Assembly: GCF_910592395.1 (NCBI RefSeq)
Contig: NC_088311.1
Location: 8,806,501 to 8,870,500, forward strand
Direction of reading: 5' to 3'
Length of the DNA: 64,000 bases
DNA from: Lineus longissimus
Lineage: Eukaryota > Nemertea > Pilidiophora > Heteronemertea > Lineidae
The notes under the pieces are model-generated. The model was not told the DNA's origin, did not search any database, and saw only the letters and a program-made list of their open reading frames with translations. This document shows, in pieces, positions 38,201 through 50,889 of the stretch (positions are counted from its first letter, which is position 1; the number at the start of each line of letters is the position of its first letter). The translations under genes and the position numbers were made by a program.

Positions 38201-41200
38201 CAAGAAAGGTAGGGTGTGTCCAAAACGATACAATTGAGAGACTTGCCGATGATTTTGAACCCAAAATATATTTCTTATACTATCTTTGTTTCCAGACCAC
38301 AATATTTTCACACAATTCTTTGAATAAGGATGTTCTTGTAGGACAGACCAAAAGTCCTTATTCAGCAAAAATAAACGCTAACAGGAAGTAGGCCTAGAGT
38401 ACATACAGGCCTTATAATTATAGCCTTTATCAGAACATTCCAACAGAAGCATTTCAAAGAATGGCAATTTTCCAAAGGATAAGAACCACTTTCAAGAAAT
38501 TTAGCAAAGAATTTTCCTTGACTCAATCAGGATTGCCCAACCGAAAAAAACAATGTTTTCCCGACATTCCAGATTCAACTAACATGAGGCCTGACACAAG
38601 ACGTACAAGAAAGTATGTTGTTTTGTACCAGGGTAGTAGTCGTTCACAAATAGAAAAATGTTTTTAACTTGGGTAATTTTAGATAATTCCTTGGCCAAAA
38701 AGGTTTTTTCATGAGGTCTGTCAGGCCGAGTCGGAAGGATAAATAGCAAAAAATATATACATTTGTAAGGCATGTGAGATGACATTGTCTGTTGTGACTT
38801 GATGTCTTTCTAATGGTAAATGCATCTAGATAGTAAATGGAATGAGATATGGCATTTAGCGGAGAGTGACTAGCAACCCCAACTGGCAGTGATGATAATG
38901 ACTGCAACCTTTTTAATGGCAACCAAAAGCCAGACTGAAAATTTCTCCAAAAGGTCAGGAGACATCTCAAAAGCCAACATGAGACAAATAAAACTCAGAC
39001 CTGCATGTAGAATACACACAAGTCAATCTCAAGACTACACAAGTCAAAAGAAGCCAATATCCCCACAACTTGAGTACAAGTATGACATTTTGATGTCTTA
39101 CCTAAGTGCCGATAATATTTGAGTCGTCCATCGTTTCCATGCCTGCAAATTGAAAAGAAATAATCAGATGCTAGGTTTTGGAAGATTGGTAGGCAGAAAG
39201 GGAAAAGTTACATGTACAAGCCTCTCAGTTCCACGAAATACACCCCAAACCATTATGGTGGGCACCCTAATTGAGTTTAGTTTCATGATTTTAACTTTAA
39301 GCTGTAGCCTGGCCCTGCCAAATAAAATAAACTATCCGATCATGTAGTAACTCTAGCCTGACGTTGTCATTGGGAATATTTTATTACAACGAACTAATTT
39401 GGCCTGGTACCAAATAATAGATGCCACAATTAATGTATAATTATCAGATGAAATTATTTGCTATGTAATCAGTGTCATAAACTTTCAGTTACACCAACAG
39501 TACAGTAGGACAGAGCCCAGCTGATAGTTTAGTATAGGAACAGCAGGGCACAGTTTATATAGTAGATGCTGTTATGACACCATAAACCCATTGAACCCTG
39601 TGCTCCTTGGGAGTGGGGATTCTTCATCCTAAGCTCCTCTTGGGTCTTTTGGGGTATTATGAAAAACTGATTTAAGAATTAAGAGATTTCAAAAGACTGA
39701 CACAGTATGGTAACTTTCAATTCCACTCCAGACCATTTTTTCCTCAGCATTTTGACATAAACACCAATATCAATATCTACACCCATTAAGACTCGTATAC
39801 TTGCATGTTCCTGAAATACTAACTCAAAAACATATCTACGTCCCAGTCATTATACACGACAGACTTCATCAAAAGTATATGTCAGTTTTGTACTATGCCC
39901 AGAGGACATTATGATTTATTTTTCTACAGGCTGGCACCAGAAAACTGTTGATCAGTCAGTGAGTCATACAAAGAGCCAACTTGCCTTGTCCACATATATA
40001 GTAGTCCAGTTTTGTAGCCTGAAAGGCTGGGAAGTCTCGACACCAACTTTTCAGGAAGACTAATTCAGAACCCAAGAAACATACAAAAGTTCCCTAAGTG
40101 AATCTGAATTTGTCATAAAATGACCACAGCAAGATGATTCATCGTCGAAGCTCACTGTATCAATTTCCCAATACTCACCTTTAACGTTTTATTATTTTTC
40201 TTCGTCTTCTTTATGAAATTCTTTAATGAACCAGATGACATGTACTCTGTGATGAAAATGACCTGGAAAAAGAGGTAATCCCAGTTAGTGTTTATAGTTT
40301 TGTTCCTCAGAACTTAAACATAGGGTCAAATAAACGTAATTCTGTAATAACATAAGTCAACGGAACATACTGGTCTATTAACTTTTGTCCGAGTTGCAAG
40401 CCACAGGTGAAGCTCAAAAGAGAAATCACTCCCATCGGATAACCTCTCCAAAGGCTTTCATATTACGGACCATGTTTTTGTCCCATATTAGTCACTACCA
40501 TATCATCTGATTCTGATTATCATTACGCATTCCTAACAATTTTACCGAACATTCTACCACACCAGGGCATCATGCCACTACACTACTCTCACTGAACTAC
40601 ATTCAAAATGTACACGTAATTCATGAATTGTAACACTCCTCAATGATGGCTATGCACTAATGCAGTGCAGCAGCAAATAAATTAACGTAGTCATTGGCCT
40701 TGAAGATAATAGTCGAGATAATGAAAATACAATGGAGGTAGTGACTCCATTTACCCATTCTGCATAGAATGGAAAAGGAAGGGCACTGTGACATTCATTA
40801 ACTTAAAAATTAGGCCAACAAATTTCAAACAAAATGATCTGCCATTTGCAGTGATTGCAAAATCTTGCTTCTTTGGTCTGCATCACTACTTATCTTCCAT
40901 TGTCTTCAGGCCTCCTAAACAGCATCCACTGGCATCTCGTAAGGTTCATTAAAATACAATTTTCTTTCGTTCATGACAACTGAATTTTATTTTGATTACT
41001 TTAAACCTTACTGCATGCTGGTCAACTCTCGTGGACATCGTTTGGAAATAGTTTAGGATGACCCCTAAACTTATAATAGTAGGCCCAATTTCATTCCGCT
41101 TGAATTTATTTTAGATAAGTGCCACAAATGGAGAGGCATTTATCAGGCCTAAGTACTCAGCAAATTATCAACTTTAGCCTAAAAGAAGCCACTGAGATAG

Positions 41201-44088
41201 GTCAGGGGACATGTGACTGAGCCATTCATTCCAGTCATGAGGCAAATGTCACTCCTAGTCCAAAGTTATTTTCAGAAGAATCCACTTCAACCACTAATCA
41301 AAATGATGTATTGTACATGTAGCTCAAGAGTTGTTCATGTGGTTTTAAACTATACTCTCACATAATTGTCATCACTGCAAATCAATAAGTAGAAGAGTTC
41401 TATACTTAGTCAAGACAAACAAAATCAGATCGCCCACTCGAGATATCTGGCTGGCTTAATTTTACCTAGAATAAGGTAAACAGCCTAGGAAATACATCTC
41501 AATTTCTGTCACATACATACCCGCGGTTTTTCTCCTTTAGTGTCCGTCCAATATTTATGAAATTTGACTATATTTGGGTGATCTAATTCTATTAAATTAT
41601 CGAAGACGTGCTTGATTTTTTCCTGAAATCGAATGAAAACCTGAGCTTTTAAGACACATAAGAGCTATGAATTCGCCCTAAGGATGAAATATTATCAGTA
41701 ATAATTTAGCAGGTCAGCTTTTTTCTTTGGTCTCAATGTTAGATTGTCACCGTCTCAACCCTGGGATTCAGGTTATACCTCGGATTCAGTAAATGTTGAT
41801 GGTGACTCGTTTTGCCAGATACTCTTTATGATCAGTCTGTCAGCTTTTATGATTGGTCATTTCAGTACAATACATGATTGCAAAAATCACTTATTATTAA
41901 AACTGACTCTGCTCCTTTTTTCTGATTCACCATACCTGTTGAGCTTTGAAGTTTCTCTTCTCAGAGAACTGGACCTCATTCCAAACGACCTCGACCCCCT
42001 CCTCTGTATCCATTGCGAGAAATGCATTATCTATACCTGGAATGTCTCGTTGCTCAATCTGAAAAGAGAATTGAATTTGAAGAAAAACATTCAATTTCAA
42101 CTTCAAGCAAGAAATTTGTTTTTTCGTTTTAAGCAGCCGGCTCTGTTTGGTGGAAACAAATTTAAATGCACCCTCAGATCTGTAGGGTTCATTTTGATGT
42201 GACGCACTACTGATAAATTTCGACATATACCCTAAAATCGCTATTTTAGTATTGTATCTCAGGGTACTAGCCGAGTGCAGAATGAAAGGCAATATGATCG
42301 AGGCAGTAAGAAGACAAACAGGATGAACACACGGTGAGTGTGAGTCACCACAACTGCCACGACAACTCAAATGTAACTGTAGCTTTTTTCATGAATTCAA
42401 CCTTCCAAACTGAGTCACTCATTCACACTTTTAAGTCCCACTGCTGGCAGTCAATCCTCTGTGACTACCGGACCGGTACTCACATCTGACTCATCAATGC
42501 TTTTTTAAAATGGGAAAAATATTTTTTTAAATCATACAACAGTAATTGTAATATAGGTCATGTGGACCGCAATGTCATTGTCCAATTTCATAGCTGTTTT
42601 AACATGCTTAAAATCTGACTAAACACGGAAAGTTCTATAAATAATAGCCTCTCTAATGTTTTATTCTCTAACTGCGACTACTTGTGTAGCCTACTCAATC
42701 AATCAACAGTTTTACTTAGCTATTCGTTTGATCTCATCTGAATTCTGATCATTTGACGGAGGGAGGGTTGAGGGTTGATCTATAATAAAGTACCGCTTGA
42801 AATACACTGATTCCAGTGCTCATTTACTGAAGAGGCTCGGGTCAATCTGATATCGACTTAGTGACTAAGACCCCACAGACTACTCTGGACATGACTCCTC
42901 TCATGGGCATGAATATTCTGTGCTAACATAACAATGGCTAATCAATCAAAGTACAAGTTCAATTCACTGGATTGGTCTGACATCCGTAACCTGTCACATC
43001 AATTTAATTCAGTCAGATATGAAAGAGTTTGATGCCTCCTATCATATTGTAAGGATATCCACCAACATGTTGGCCATGTACACTGACAATGCAATACATG
43101 TAAAAGATTGTTGACATTGATTCATAGAGTCGTGTGCATCTCTGTTAGAGTCTGTATCCTGGCAAAAGTAATCAATTACCATAGGAATGAAGGCATGACT
43201 CACTAGTCAGACTCAGACACAATCTCGCTGCAAGCACACCATACATGCCATACCTCCCGACTCGATGGATTATGGTGCTGAGCAACTTAGCATGCGCCGT
43301 GAATGCTAACACCATTTGCTTCTCACGAAAAGCTGAGAAAGCTGTAAAAATGTAGCTCCCGGCTCTCTCAGATGCTGAAAATGTCTGATTCAGACGTGAG
43401 TGGGTACAGCTAACACCATTTGCTTCTCACGAAAAGCTGAGAAAGCTGTAAAAATGTAGCTCCCGGCTCTCTCAGATGCTGAAAATGTCTGATTCAGACG
43501 TGAGTGGGTACAGGAGTCATTCTGTTGAGCAGAGAACTTCACACATGAACAAATTTTGGGTGGTCTTGGTGGTCGAGTTTCCCACATATGCCACACTAAC
43601 AGTGCCAGTGGCTCTTCATTAGTCAACAGATGACCCTTTTTTTGCCGTGAACAAGGATTGTCGACTCGTTCCCAACCTTCCCCCCCCCCCCCGACCCTTC
43701 CCCGTCAGTCTCAAGACGTGTCCCTCCGCCCTGTCTCACTCTCAGTCAATACGTGTCCGACACACTGGTAATAGTATTAGCCTACATTCGTCAAATTGTC
43801 AACACCACCGCTTCATGACTTGTGTTGTATGTGATGCTGCGAGTACGCGAGTGCGACATACATGCAACACATCCATATGCATGATATACGACTGGCTGTA
43901 CATTATGTACTACGAACAGCAAAATGTACACAAAAGATAGTGTATTCACGTACCTCCTCCCGTCTTTTCTGCCAACGGCCACAGGGGCTCTCTTCAAGAA
44001 TCTCACTTTCCTCGTCCGTCGATTCATCCCCACTATCTTCAGGCGGGGCCTCCGGTTCCTGGTTATCACTAGACTTACTCCCGGCCAT
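29280..44088 (-). CDS. NRBP1: nuclear receptor-binding protein (pseudokinase)
   Basis: Adaptor pseudokinase; in vertebrates it acts in ER-Golgi trafficking, TSC22-linked signalling and substrate recruitment to E3 ligases. Fourteen coding exons: 44088-43954, 42058-41936, 41622-41521, 40262-40179, 39142-39102, 37961-37867, 37010-36927, 34643-34585, 31932-31828, 31270-31138, 30911-30749, 30352-30163, 29749-29630 and 29381-29280. All are in phase and give 511 residues (human 535). ATG at 44088 opens MAGSKSSDNQ; the codon 18 bp further up is GTG, not ATG. Landmarks are ESEILEESPCGRWQKRREE, IDNAFLAMDTEEGVEVVWNE, NIVKFHKYW, ITEYMSSGSL and RNGIYPLTAF. Kinase motifs are lost as in the family: HRD is HGN (173-175), DFG is GSV (192-194), and the VAIK lysine is absent. 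Invertebrates usually have one NRBP; NRBP1 is used for that ancestor type. Confidence 0.96.
31933..34584. other. long NRBP1 intron
   Basis: Intron between the exons encoding VTTAVDMYSFGICALE and MATLHILGNGD. Only a C-run near 33061 stands out. The open frames inside have no family motif. Confidence 0.6.
34644..36926. other. long NRBP1 intron with microsatellite
   Basis: Intron between the NRBP1 exons at 34585-34643 and 36927-37010. An imperfect (GAT)n tract lies at about 35717-35756. No gene recognised. Confidence 0.6.
37441..37480. repeat. imperfect hairpin in NRBP1 intron
   Basis: TCCCCCTGTTT and its complement AAACAGGGGGGA flank about 17 AT-rich bases, giving a stem of about ten base pairs. 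Probably chance or a small foldback relic. Confidence 0.4.
37962..41520. other. NRBP1 introns around small exons
   Basis: Apart from the NRBP1 exons at 39102-39142 and 40179-40262, this stretch shows no recognisable gene or clear repeat on either strand. Confidence 0.5.
43305..43512. repeat. perfect 104-bp tandem duplication (NRBP1 intron 1)
   Basis: GCTAACACCATTTGCTTCTC begins two adjacent copies, 43305-43408 and 43409-43512. I see no difference between them, so the duplication is recent or the array is collapsed/assembly-sensitive. It lies in NRBP1 intron 1, about 440 bp downstream of exon 1. Each copy carries AGCTCCCGGCTCTC and CAGACGTGAG. Confidence 0.92.
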
Positions 44089-45273
44089 CGCGCACGATAA
44101 AGCCACGGAATGGGGCTAAATACGAGCCCTTTATTCCTTGTCTAGCACAAAGACCAACACCTTCGACGATCTAAAACATCAGTGCCAATGCTGCGTGCAC
44201 TTTCGCTATGTCAATGTACATGATCCATGTATTGTACAAACGATGTACATGGTCATGACGTACCGCGATGATACTTTAGTTAACAATTTAGCATATAGAT
44301 GTCGACACCATACCCCTCAATGAGGGGCATCTCAAAATTTTTCAAATATGAAGACTTGGAGGTTGCAATTACATCATCATCATCATCATCATCAAATAAG
44401 GCATCGTGGCCAAGATATGGGCCTTTGCCGTGTATTTGTATTTTTTCTACTGTTTTTGGTTACAACAGTCAACACCGGTGCTGCTGATGATGATGATGCT
44501 GTAAAGCAAGCTTGTAGAGCCTAGGCAGCATACCGGTGTGAAAGTACCCATCTATAGGGGCATAAGCTTGGCAACAGCCAGAATTAAGGGGTATATGTCA
44601 CCCAGTTGTAAAAAAGAGCTCTAGTCTAACCATTTGATCCCCCCCCCCTCCCCTCCCATGAGAGCCTGTGCCCCTACACTCCGGACGCACTGGTTATGTC
44701 AGGATTTCCAGGGAAATGCCTCGCTCTCGGATGTGGGCTAGTGCTATAAATGGCTATTTTCAGTTAGATTGAAGTGCATGTCACGAACATTCCCAAGTGA
44801 AAGGCTTTGAGATTGCGGCTTTGGCCTTATATTACTCGGATGGGGCGGGGAAACATGTTGAAATTTACATTCGACTGCTTGACGATTTCGGCACAGGATG
44901 AATTTGACTTTCCCGCCGAAAAGTGCTGACGAATTTCAAAACCACGTGGCGCTTGGCTGAATAAAACTCGTGGTACATCGCAAAATTAAAAAAACATAAT
45001 TTCCCTTAAAAAGGTTGGAAATCATCTTATTATTATTTCAGGCCCTTTTCCAATCAACTATCAGCGCTTAGAAAATAGTGGGTCGCATTTTTTCAAAGTT
45101 TGGGTATTCCGTATTGGAAATCAATATTTCTATTTTTAGAATTAACTCATCGGTCACGTGATTTTAGAGATGTTCCTCACCCCGCGAAATAGAATACACG
45201 TGTGGTGTAGACAGCAAATTTACTGACATACTAGAGTCAATTGTGAAAATACGAACATTTCGTTTTGGCAAAG
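44089..45273. promoter_or_regulatory. divergent promoter region, NRBP1 / PPM1G
   Basis: 1,185 bp between the NRBP1 ATG (minus) and the PPM1G ATG (plus). Three CACGTG E-boxes lie within 340 bp of PPM1G: 44943-44948 (CCACGTGG), 45155-45160 (TCACGTGA) and 45197-45202 (ACACGTGT). A (CAT)n microsatellite lies at 44372-44393, a (GAT)n at about 44484-44500 and a C-run near 44640. No TATA box is obvious. Binding by MYC/MAX/TFE- or USF-type bHLH factors is inference. Confidence 0.6.
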
Positions 45274-48200
45274 ATGGGTGCCTACCTATCTAGTCCAATC
45301 ATCGATAAAATTTCAAGTGATAGATCGGTAGAGAACTTCAGTTATGGAGCATCTTCCATGCAAGGTTGGCGGAAATCACAAGAGGTCTGCACAATTTTCA
45401 ATCCCCTTTGTTCATTGCAGTGCATGCATGTACATTATGTACACAACTTTACACTGTGTACGCGTATTGTATATAAACATAGTTTTCGCATACAGTGCAC
45501 ACGAAATGTTATATCTCTCTTGCATGTCTTGTGTAAGACCAAAGAACGTTTTTGGCACATCATCGCTAATTATAGATTTCTAGTTAAAATTTACAATAAT
45601 AACAATCCGCGATCGGAAATGACGTAGTTTGATCGCATACGACACTTGAGAAGTTGGCCGGGAAGTGGCGACTGTACGGTTTAGACAATGGGAGACTGCT
45701 TAAAAGTGTGGAATCGGGAGTGATTATCATATGATAAATTTTAAAACATTTTATCCTTTTTTCAGGATGCCCACAACTGTTCTCCAGAATTCGACAAAGA
45801 CACAAACACATCATATTTTGCTGTTTATGATGGACATGGAGGTTGGTTTACTTTTAAAAGTAGTGTCAATAGACCCTTTTACACCAAGTGGAGGAAGTCT
45901 TTGTGGGCCCATACAAACCTAAATATAGGCACAACGAACAAAACCACATGTGGTGTGCGATCATGCAGTCTTTTGTTTGCTGCTTGTTTGTTGTGGCCTT
46001 CATTGGCTTCCTCCGCCTGGTGTGAGGGCCTCTATAGCCTGGTACTACAATCTTTACAAAAACAGACTCAGATGATTACTCACTCTTCAAAAGTTGAACC
46101 TTTCATTTTTCTCCATTTCGGATTGCAGGTGCTGAAGTAGCCCAGTACTGTGGTATGCATTTGCCAGACTACCTCAAATCAACAGAGGCGTACATGAGTA
46201 GCAATCTGTCTCAAGCCCTTGAGGACTCTTTCCTTGGGTTCGATGAAATGCTGACGAAGGAGGAGGTGATCAAGGAGTTGAAAGTTTTGGCCGATGTTGA
46301 GGATGACGTTGAGGAGGAGGACGTCCAAGGAGGTATTGAAGAATATCACAGTCACATACACTGTGGGTGGGTGGGTGGGTGGGGAGCTATGTGGTCAGCT
46401 GACCACTTGTATTCATTTTCCGCATGTACTTTTAAAAAGTTTGATGACCTCTAGAAGTTTCTTGGGCTGACATGATATAGTACTATGGCTCTCTTTGACA
46501 CCAGTGAGAAATTGGAGGAGGGTTGGCAGGCATTTTTCACTTGATTGTCCAAGGCTTTGACTTCTAGGAGTAATTGTGTGACACAAAATAAATCGTTGAT
46601 AGTTTTCCTGTCATGTCATAGTTGTCATGTCTGAAGAAAAGCCCTCCTGCACTACAGAAGATATTTATTCTGAAAAGTTGGGATTGTATTATGTGAATAC
46701 AATCTGGAGCAATGCAATGATTTTGATGTTCTGAATCTGATATCTACCATCTTCTTTTGTTTCAGAGATTGAGGAAACTGTTATGTTGAACGAGGAGGCT
46801 ACAATGCCCCTCGAGCAAGTTCTGGCAAAGTACGGCGGGGTGGAGAGTCTGTCACCTGGTGTTCGTGAATTATACAAGAAAAATGAAAAAATCCAGTCGC
46901 CCGCTTTGAAAGGAAAGAAAGAATCAAATGGTGAGGAGAAGTCAGGGGAACCAGTTGCTGGTTCAAGTTCAAGTTATGCCAACTCCACTGTAAATAGTAA
47001 CAGCTCAGGAACACAGTTAGTAAACGGTCATTCAGAAAATGAGAACAATGAAAATATGGAACGGGAGCAGGCCAACAATGCACAAAATTCTTCAGAGACT
47101 GCGACTACCAGTGATACACACGCACATGTATCCTGCTCGGACAATAAGAGCAATCCAACAACGGATTCTAATCTCCAAGAACAGACCGTGAGCTCCTCGG
47201 ACTCTGGTAGTAAATCCGAACCCAGCTGCAGTAATTCTATAGCTGGTGGCGGTAAATCGGACATCAGTGGAGGCGGGGAACCTTTGGCGACATCTTCGGC
47301 AGCTATGTGCAGTGAGGCAGCTGGAAGTTCAAGTTCAGGAGATGTTTGTTCATCAGCTGGTTCATCTTCTGATGGCATTTCTGGCTCAGCTGCAACTTCT
47401 GCATCCGCTGGGAGTTCTTCGGGCCTGTCGGGCAGTTCTTCAGCAGCCCAACCGGGCGGTAGTGGTTCTTCAGCTGTTGGTTCATCAGATGTAAGTATTT
47501 TCCCATCGTGTTGTTGTAAAGGGTTTGAGACCTTATGGTTTACATTTTTCTCAAAGAAATAATGCTGAAGTCCAAGAGAAGGTAATATTTATGTATTGAT
47601 GATGTTGCCTCACCTGATAGTCAGTTTCAGTGTTACAAATTCTGACAGCACCCATTACGAGGTCCAACGTAGGCTTGATCATAAAGCTATGAAGGAAAGT
47701 CATCTGAAGCAGTACTGTTCAGAATGCTGTTTCGTCATGAAACTTGCTGAAAATTCAATTTGTACATTTTCACCCATGGAAACATAACTTTACAAATTAC
47801 CATTAGAATAGACTGAGTAGTCCCTGAGAAGGTCAAGGCTTGGTGGAATCATTAGGTTGCGCTGTAGCAAAACAGATCACTCTCATTGTACAAGTTATGA
47901 ATGATCTCTTTCAGGTTGATCCACAGCCTTGCTCCTCCAGCGGTCGCACCCACAAGGCTCGAGAACACATTATTCCAGAAGACGACGAGAGCGAATCCAG
48001 TTTCAACAGTGATGAAGAAGAAACTGAGGAAGAGGACAGGTCGGTACCGACATTAGGAAAACACCATACCTCTTCTTTCTTGATCTGCAAACAGTCAAAA
48101 GATCAAAGCAAGTTGGCTAGACCTGTTTTAAAAAGCTGTATGAATCAAAGTGTATCTTGTAAGGGTACATGATATAGAGTATGGATTTTTGATTTGGACC

Positions 48201-49947
48201 TACTATTTTATGATGATGAATACTCTTTGTTGCAGTGATGAGTTGTGTGAAGATGACAGTGAGGATGATGAAGATGATGAGGGTGAAGCCGATGAGGGTG
48301 ATGGACCCATGTTTTCTTTTGTAGAACAGGTAGGGGTAAGCAAATTGAACTTTCCATTCTGAAGCATGGTATTGTAGATTGTTGTCATGTGTTGTCATGT
48401 CATATGCTAAAATTCTGCAAATGCAGTGTCCGCATTTGAAACAAGGGATTGCACACGTTCACCATAACTCACCTAAAATAACGAATTCTACAGAAAAATT
48501 GGAATGTCTGACACAAGCCATGATTGATTTAGATAATTTGATAGAGTGCATCTTGAAAATGCCAAATGATCAGGCTTTTCGTAGGGAAAAATAATTTAAG
48601 TATGATATCACCATCTGGTTTATGAATGAGATTTATGTGATTTATGAATGAGAAGTTGTAAATTCCTGACTTAGGTTCTTACCGGGCCGTTCAAAACTCC
48701 CTATTTTTGTGAGCATATCATGACAGGTTTCCTTCAACTAAATCATTCCTTGGTAATGTATTTCAGCCTGGTTCAAACAGTGGTACAACAGCAGTTGTAG
48801 CCCTTCTGAGAGACCGAGAACTCTTCGTAGCCAACGCTGGTGATTCAAGATGTGTGGTGTGCCGAGGAGGAGAGGCGATCGACATGTCTGTTGATCATAA
48901 ACCTGATGATGATATCGAGAAGGCGAGAATCACTGAAGCAGGCGGGAGGATATCATGGGATGGGCGAGTGAATGGAGGACTGAATTTATCACGTGCCATA
49001 GGTTAGTATGATGCAAAGTTGATGTGACAGATTAAAATGTGTCCTGGTCTCTTGAGACAAATGGGATTATGTGGCTGGTAAGGGAACAAGATCTCTTGCC
49101 TTAGTACCATGGATGTCCTCTAGGCGTCTGCTTAGTAATGTTCTATGGCTATCACCGCAGTCAATTTTGTGATCATTTTCTTTCCCTTAGGGGACCACAC
49201 CTACAAGAACAATGAGTCTCTGCCCCTAAAAGACCAGATGATCTCAGCATTACCCGACGTCAAGACCTTGAACCTAGGACCACAGGATGAGTTCATGGTA
49301 CTGGCTTGTGATGGCATATGGTGAGTACTGGCATTATCTATCTTGGTATCGGAACAATTGGCAAGTTGGCTAGTTAGCTGAATTAGTTGTGGGGGGGGGG
49401 GGGGCACTTTGGTACAGGCTGACTGAATATGGATGACCTTTTTGATTTGATGAGCGGCTTGATTTTAAACATTTGCTGAACTGTTTCAGGAATTCAATGA
49501 CAAGTGCTGAGGTGGTTGCATTTGTGAAGGAACGGATGGACAAGGCAGACCGTCTATCATCAATATGTGAAGAGGTAGGTGACTAGTTTTGTTAGAGCTT
49601 TTGACGGGTTGGTGGCTGTAAAATCAAAAAGGAGAGGGACTAACCTTCTTGGGTAGCTTGATATGTCTTTAATTCAGCTTGTCATACAATGCTTTGCAGC
49701 TAAAACGATTTAATAACATACTTAAACATTTTCATTTCAGATGTTTGACCATTGTCTTTCACCCGACACCTATGGTGACGGTACGGGCTGTGACAACATG
49801 ACCTGCATTATCATCAAATTCCATTTCAAGGATGCATCGGTACCAATAACTAGGAAACGCTCGGCAGTTGAGGAAGATGAAACGGAGGACATGGCATCGA
49901 AAAAGTGTAAAGTGGACTCGGAAGGAACAGAGGTGTCAACCTCGTGA
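45274..49947 (+). CDS. PPM1G: protein phosphatase PPM1G (PP2C gamma)
   Basis: Mn/Mg-dependent nuclear Ser/Thr phosphatase; vertebrate PPM1G acts on splicing and chromatin substrates. Ten exons: 45274-45384, 45766-45841, 46129-46332, 46766-47490, 47915-48039, 48236-48329, 48767-49001, 49191-49320, 49490-49574 and 49741-49947. The phases join to 663 residues against 546 in human. Start MGAYLS fits the myristoylation pattern. All PP2C metal/catalytic blocks are present: [62 protein letters not shown] and [10 protein letters not shown]. The catalytic domain is split, as in PPM1G orthologs, by a long insert. Exon 4 alone adds 241 residues, mostly Ser/Gly/Asn, and exons 5-6 add the acidic stretch. 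The C-terminus has basic clusters ([13 protein letters not shown]) likely to be nuclear localisation signals. Exon 1 uses a weak GTCTGC donor. Confidence 0.97.
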
Positions 49948-50607
49948 ATGGAAATTTTCGGTCTGTGGTGATTTTCATCTTTTTTTCGAGGTGACTCTGC
50001 ATAAATCATAGTTTGAGGAGGGGATGAGGCATTGTTTTAAAATGGACAGTCAGGTTATCTTTCCTCCTGGACAACTGATGTTATTAGGGGCATTATTACA
50101 AAGGTGTTTGCTGCCCAGTAACCTTCCACATAGAGTAGGACCTTCGTGTTGGACACACTCTAAATGCCCAAATTCAGCTTACTACCCATTTTGGTGTGAT
50201 GAGTCACTTATGTTAGAAAGTGTTGAATGGGCCTTTTCCAGGAGCTATAAAGTGAAGTTTGCTTGTATAGTGCCAGCCCTGCTGAAAGTGCCAGCAATAT
50301 TTGGTTCATGTGACAAATTTTACTTTAAAAGTCCTATCTCTAATGCCAGGTACCTGGCCAAAGGGCAGTTTGTACCCTAAATTTAACAAACTAGCAGCTA
50401 TAAATCAGTGTGACTGTAAGATGTCACACTGGTGTCAGTTGGGAGGTCTGTATTGATAGTTTGTTCGAAAGATCGCAGAGAGGGCTTTAAAATCTCCACG
50501 ATTGTTTGTCACACACTGGATTAAATAATTTTTTAAAACTTTCTAAATTGAACATTTGTTTGAAACTTTTGTTATTAAATGCATTATGCAGAAAGGTTGC
50601 AAAACAA

Positions 50608-50841
50608 AATAAAAAAATGTGCTATTTGCATTTGTGAAAACCCAGTCAAGCATAAGTCTTGATTTCTTATCAAATTTATTGTGTTTATCATTAGTACTGA
50701 ATCATTTCGTCTGATTTCTGTTACTAATATCATTAGGAACATTGTTGAAAATATTTGTTAAACTTGGCATTTATGCAGATCTTCATGGAAAATTTGTGTT
50801 GTATAGTTATCAAGAATGATATTTAAATATCATTTAATAAA
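50608..50841 (+). terminator. PPM1G polyadenylation signals (two candidates)
   Basis: AATAAA at 50608-50613 and at 50836-50841, 0.66 and 0.89 kb after the stop codon. 49948 up to one of these is the 3' UTR. A 118-codon frame at 50024-50380 lies in this UTR and has no known motif. Confidence 0.5.
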
Positions 50842-50889
50842 GAAAGAAGTTGCGATATGTTGTTTTATCGGTTTCCTTCAACACAGTAT

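Noticed and set aside
44089-44106. NRBP1 N-terminal extension beginning at 44106
   Set aside because: The codon there is GTG. The first ATG is at 44088, in good context, and gives a normal NRBP1 start.
47028-47378. Antisense open frames across PPM1G exon 4
   Set aside because: Shadows of Ser/Gly-rich coding sequence. The sense frame has clean splice sites and conserved flanking exons.
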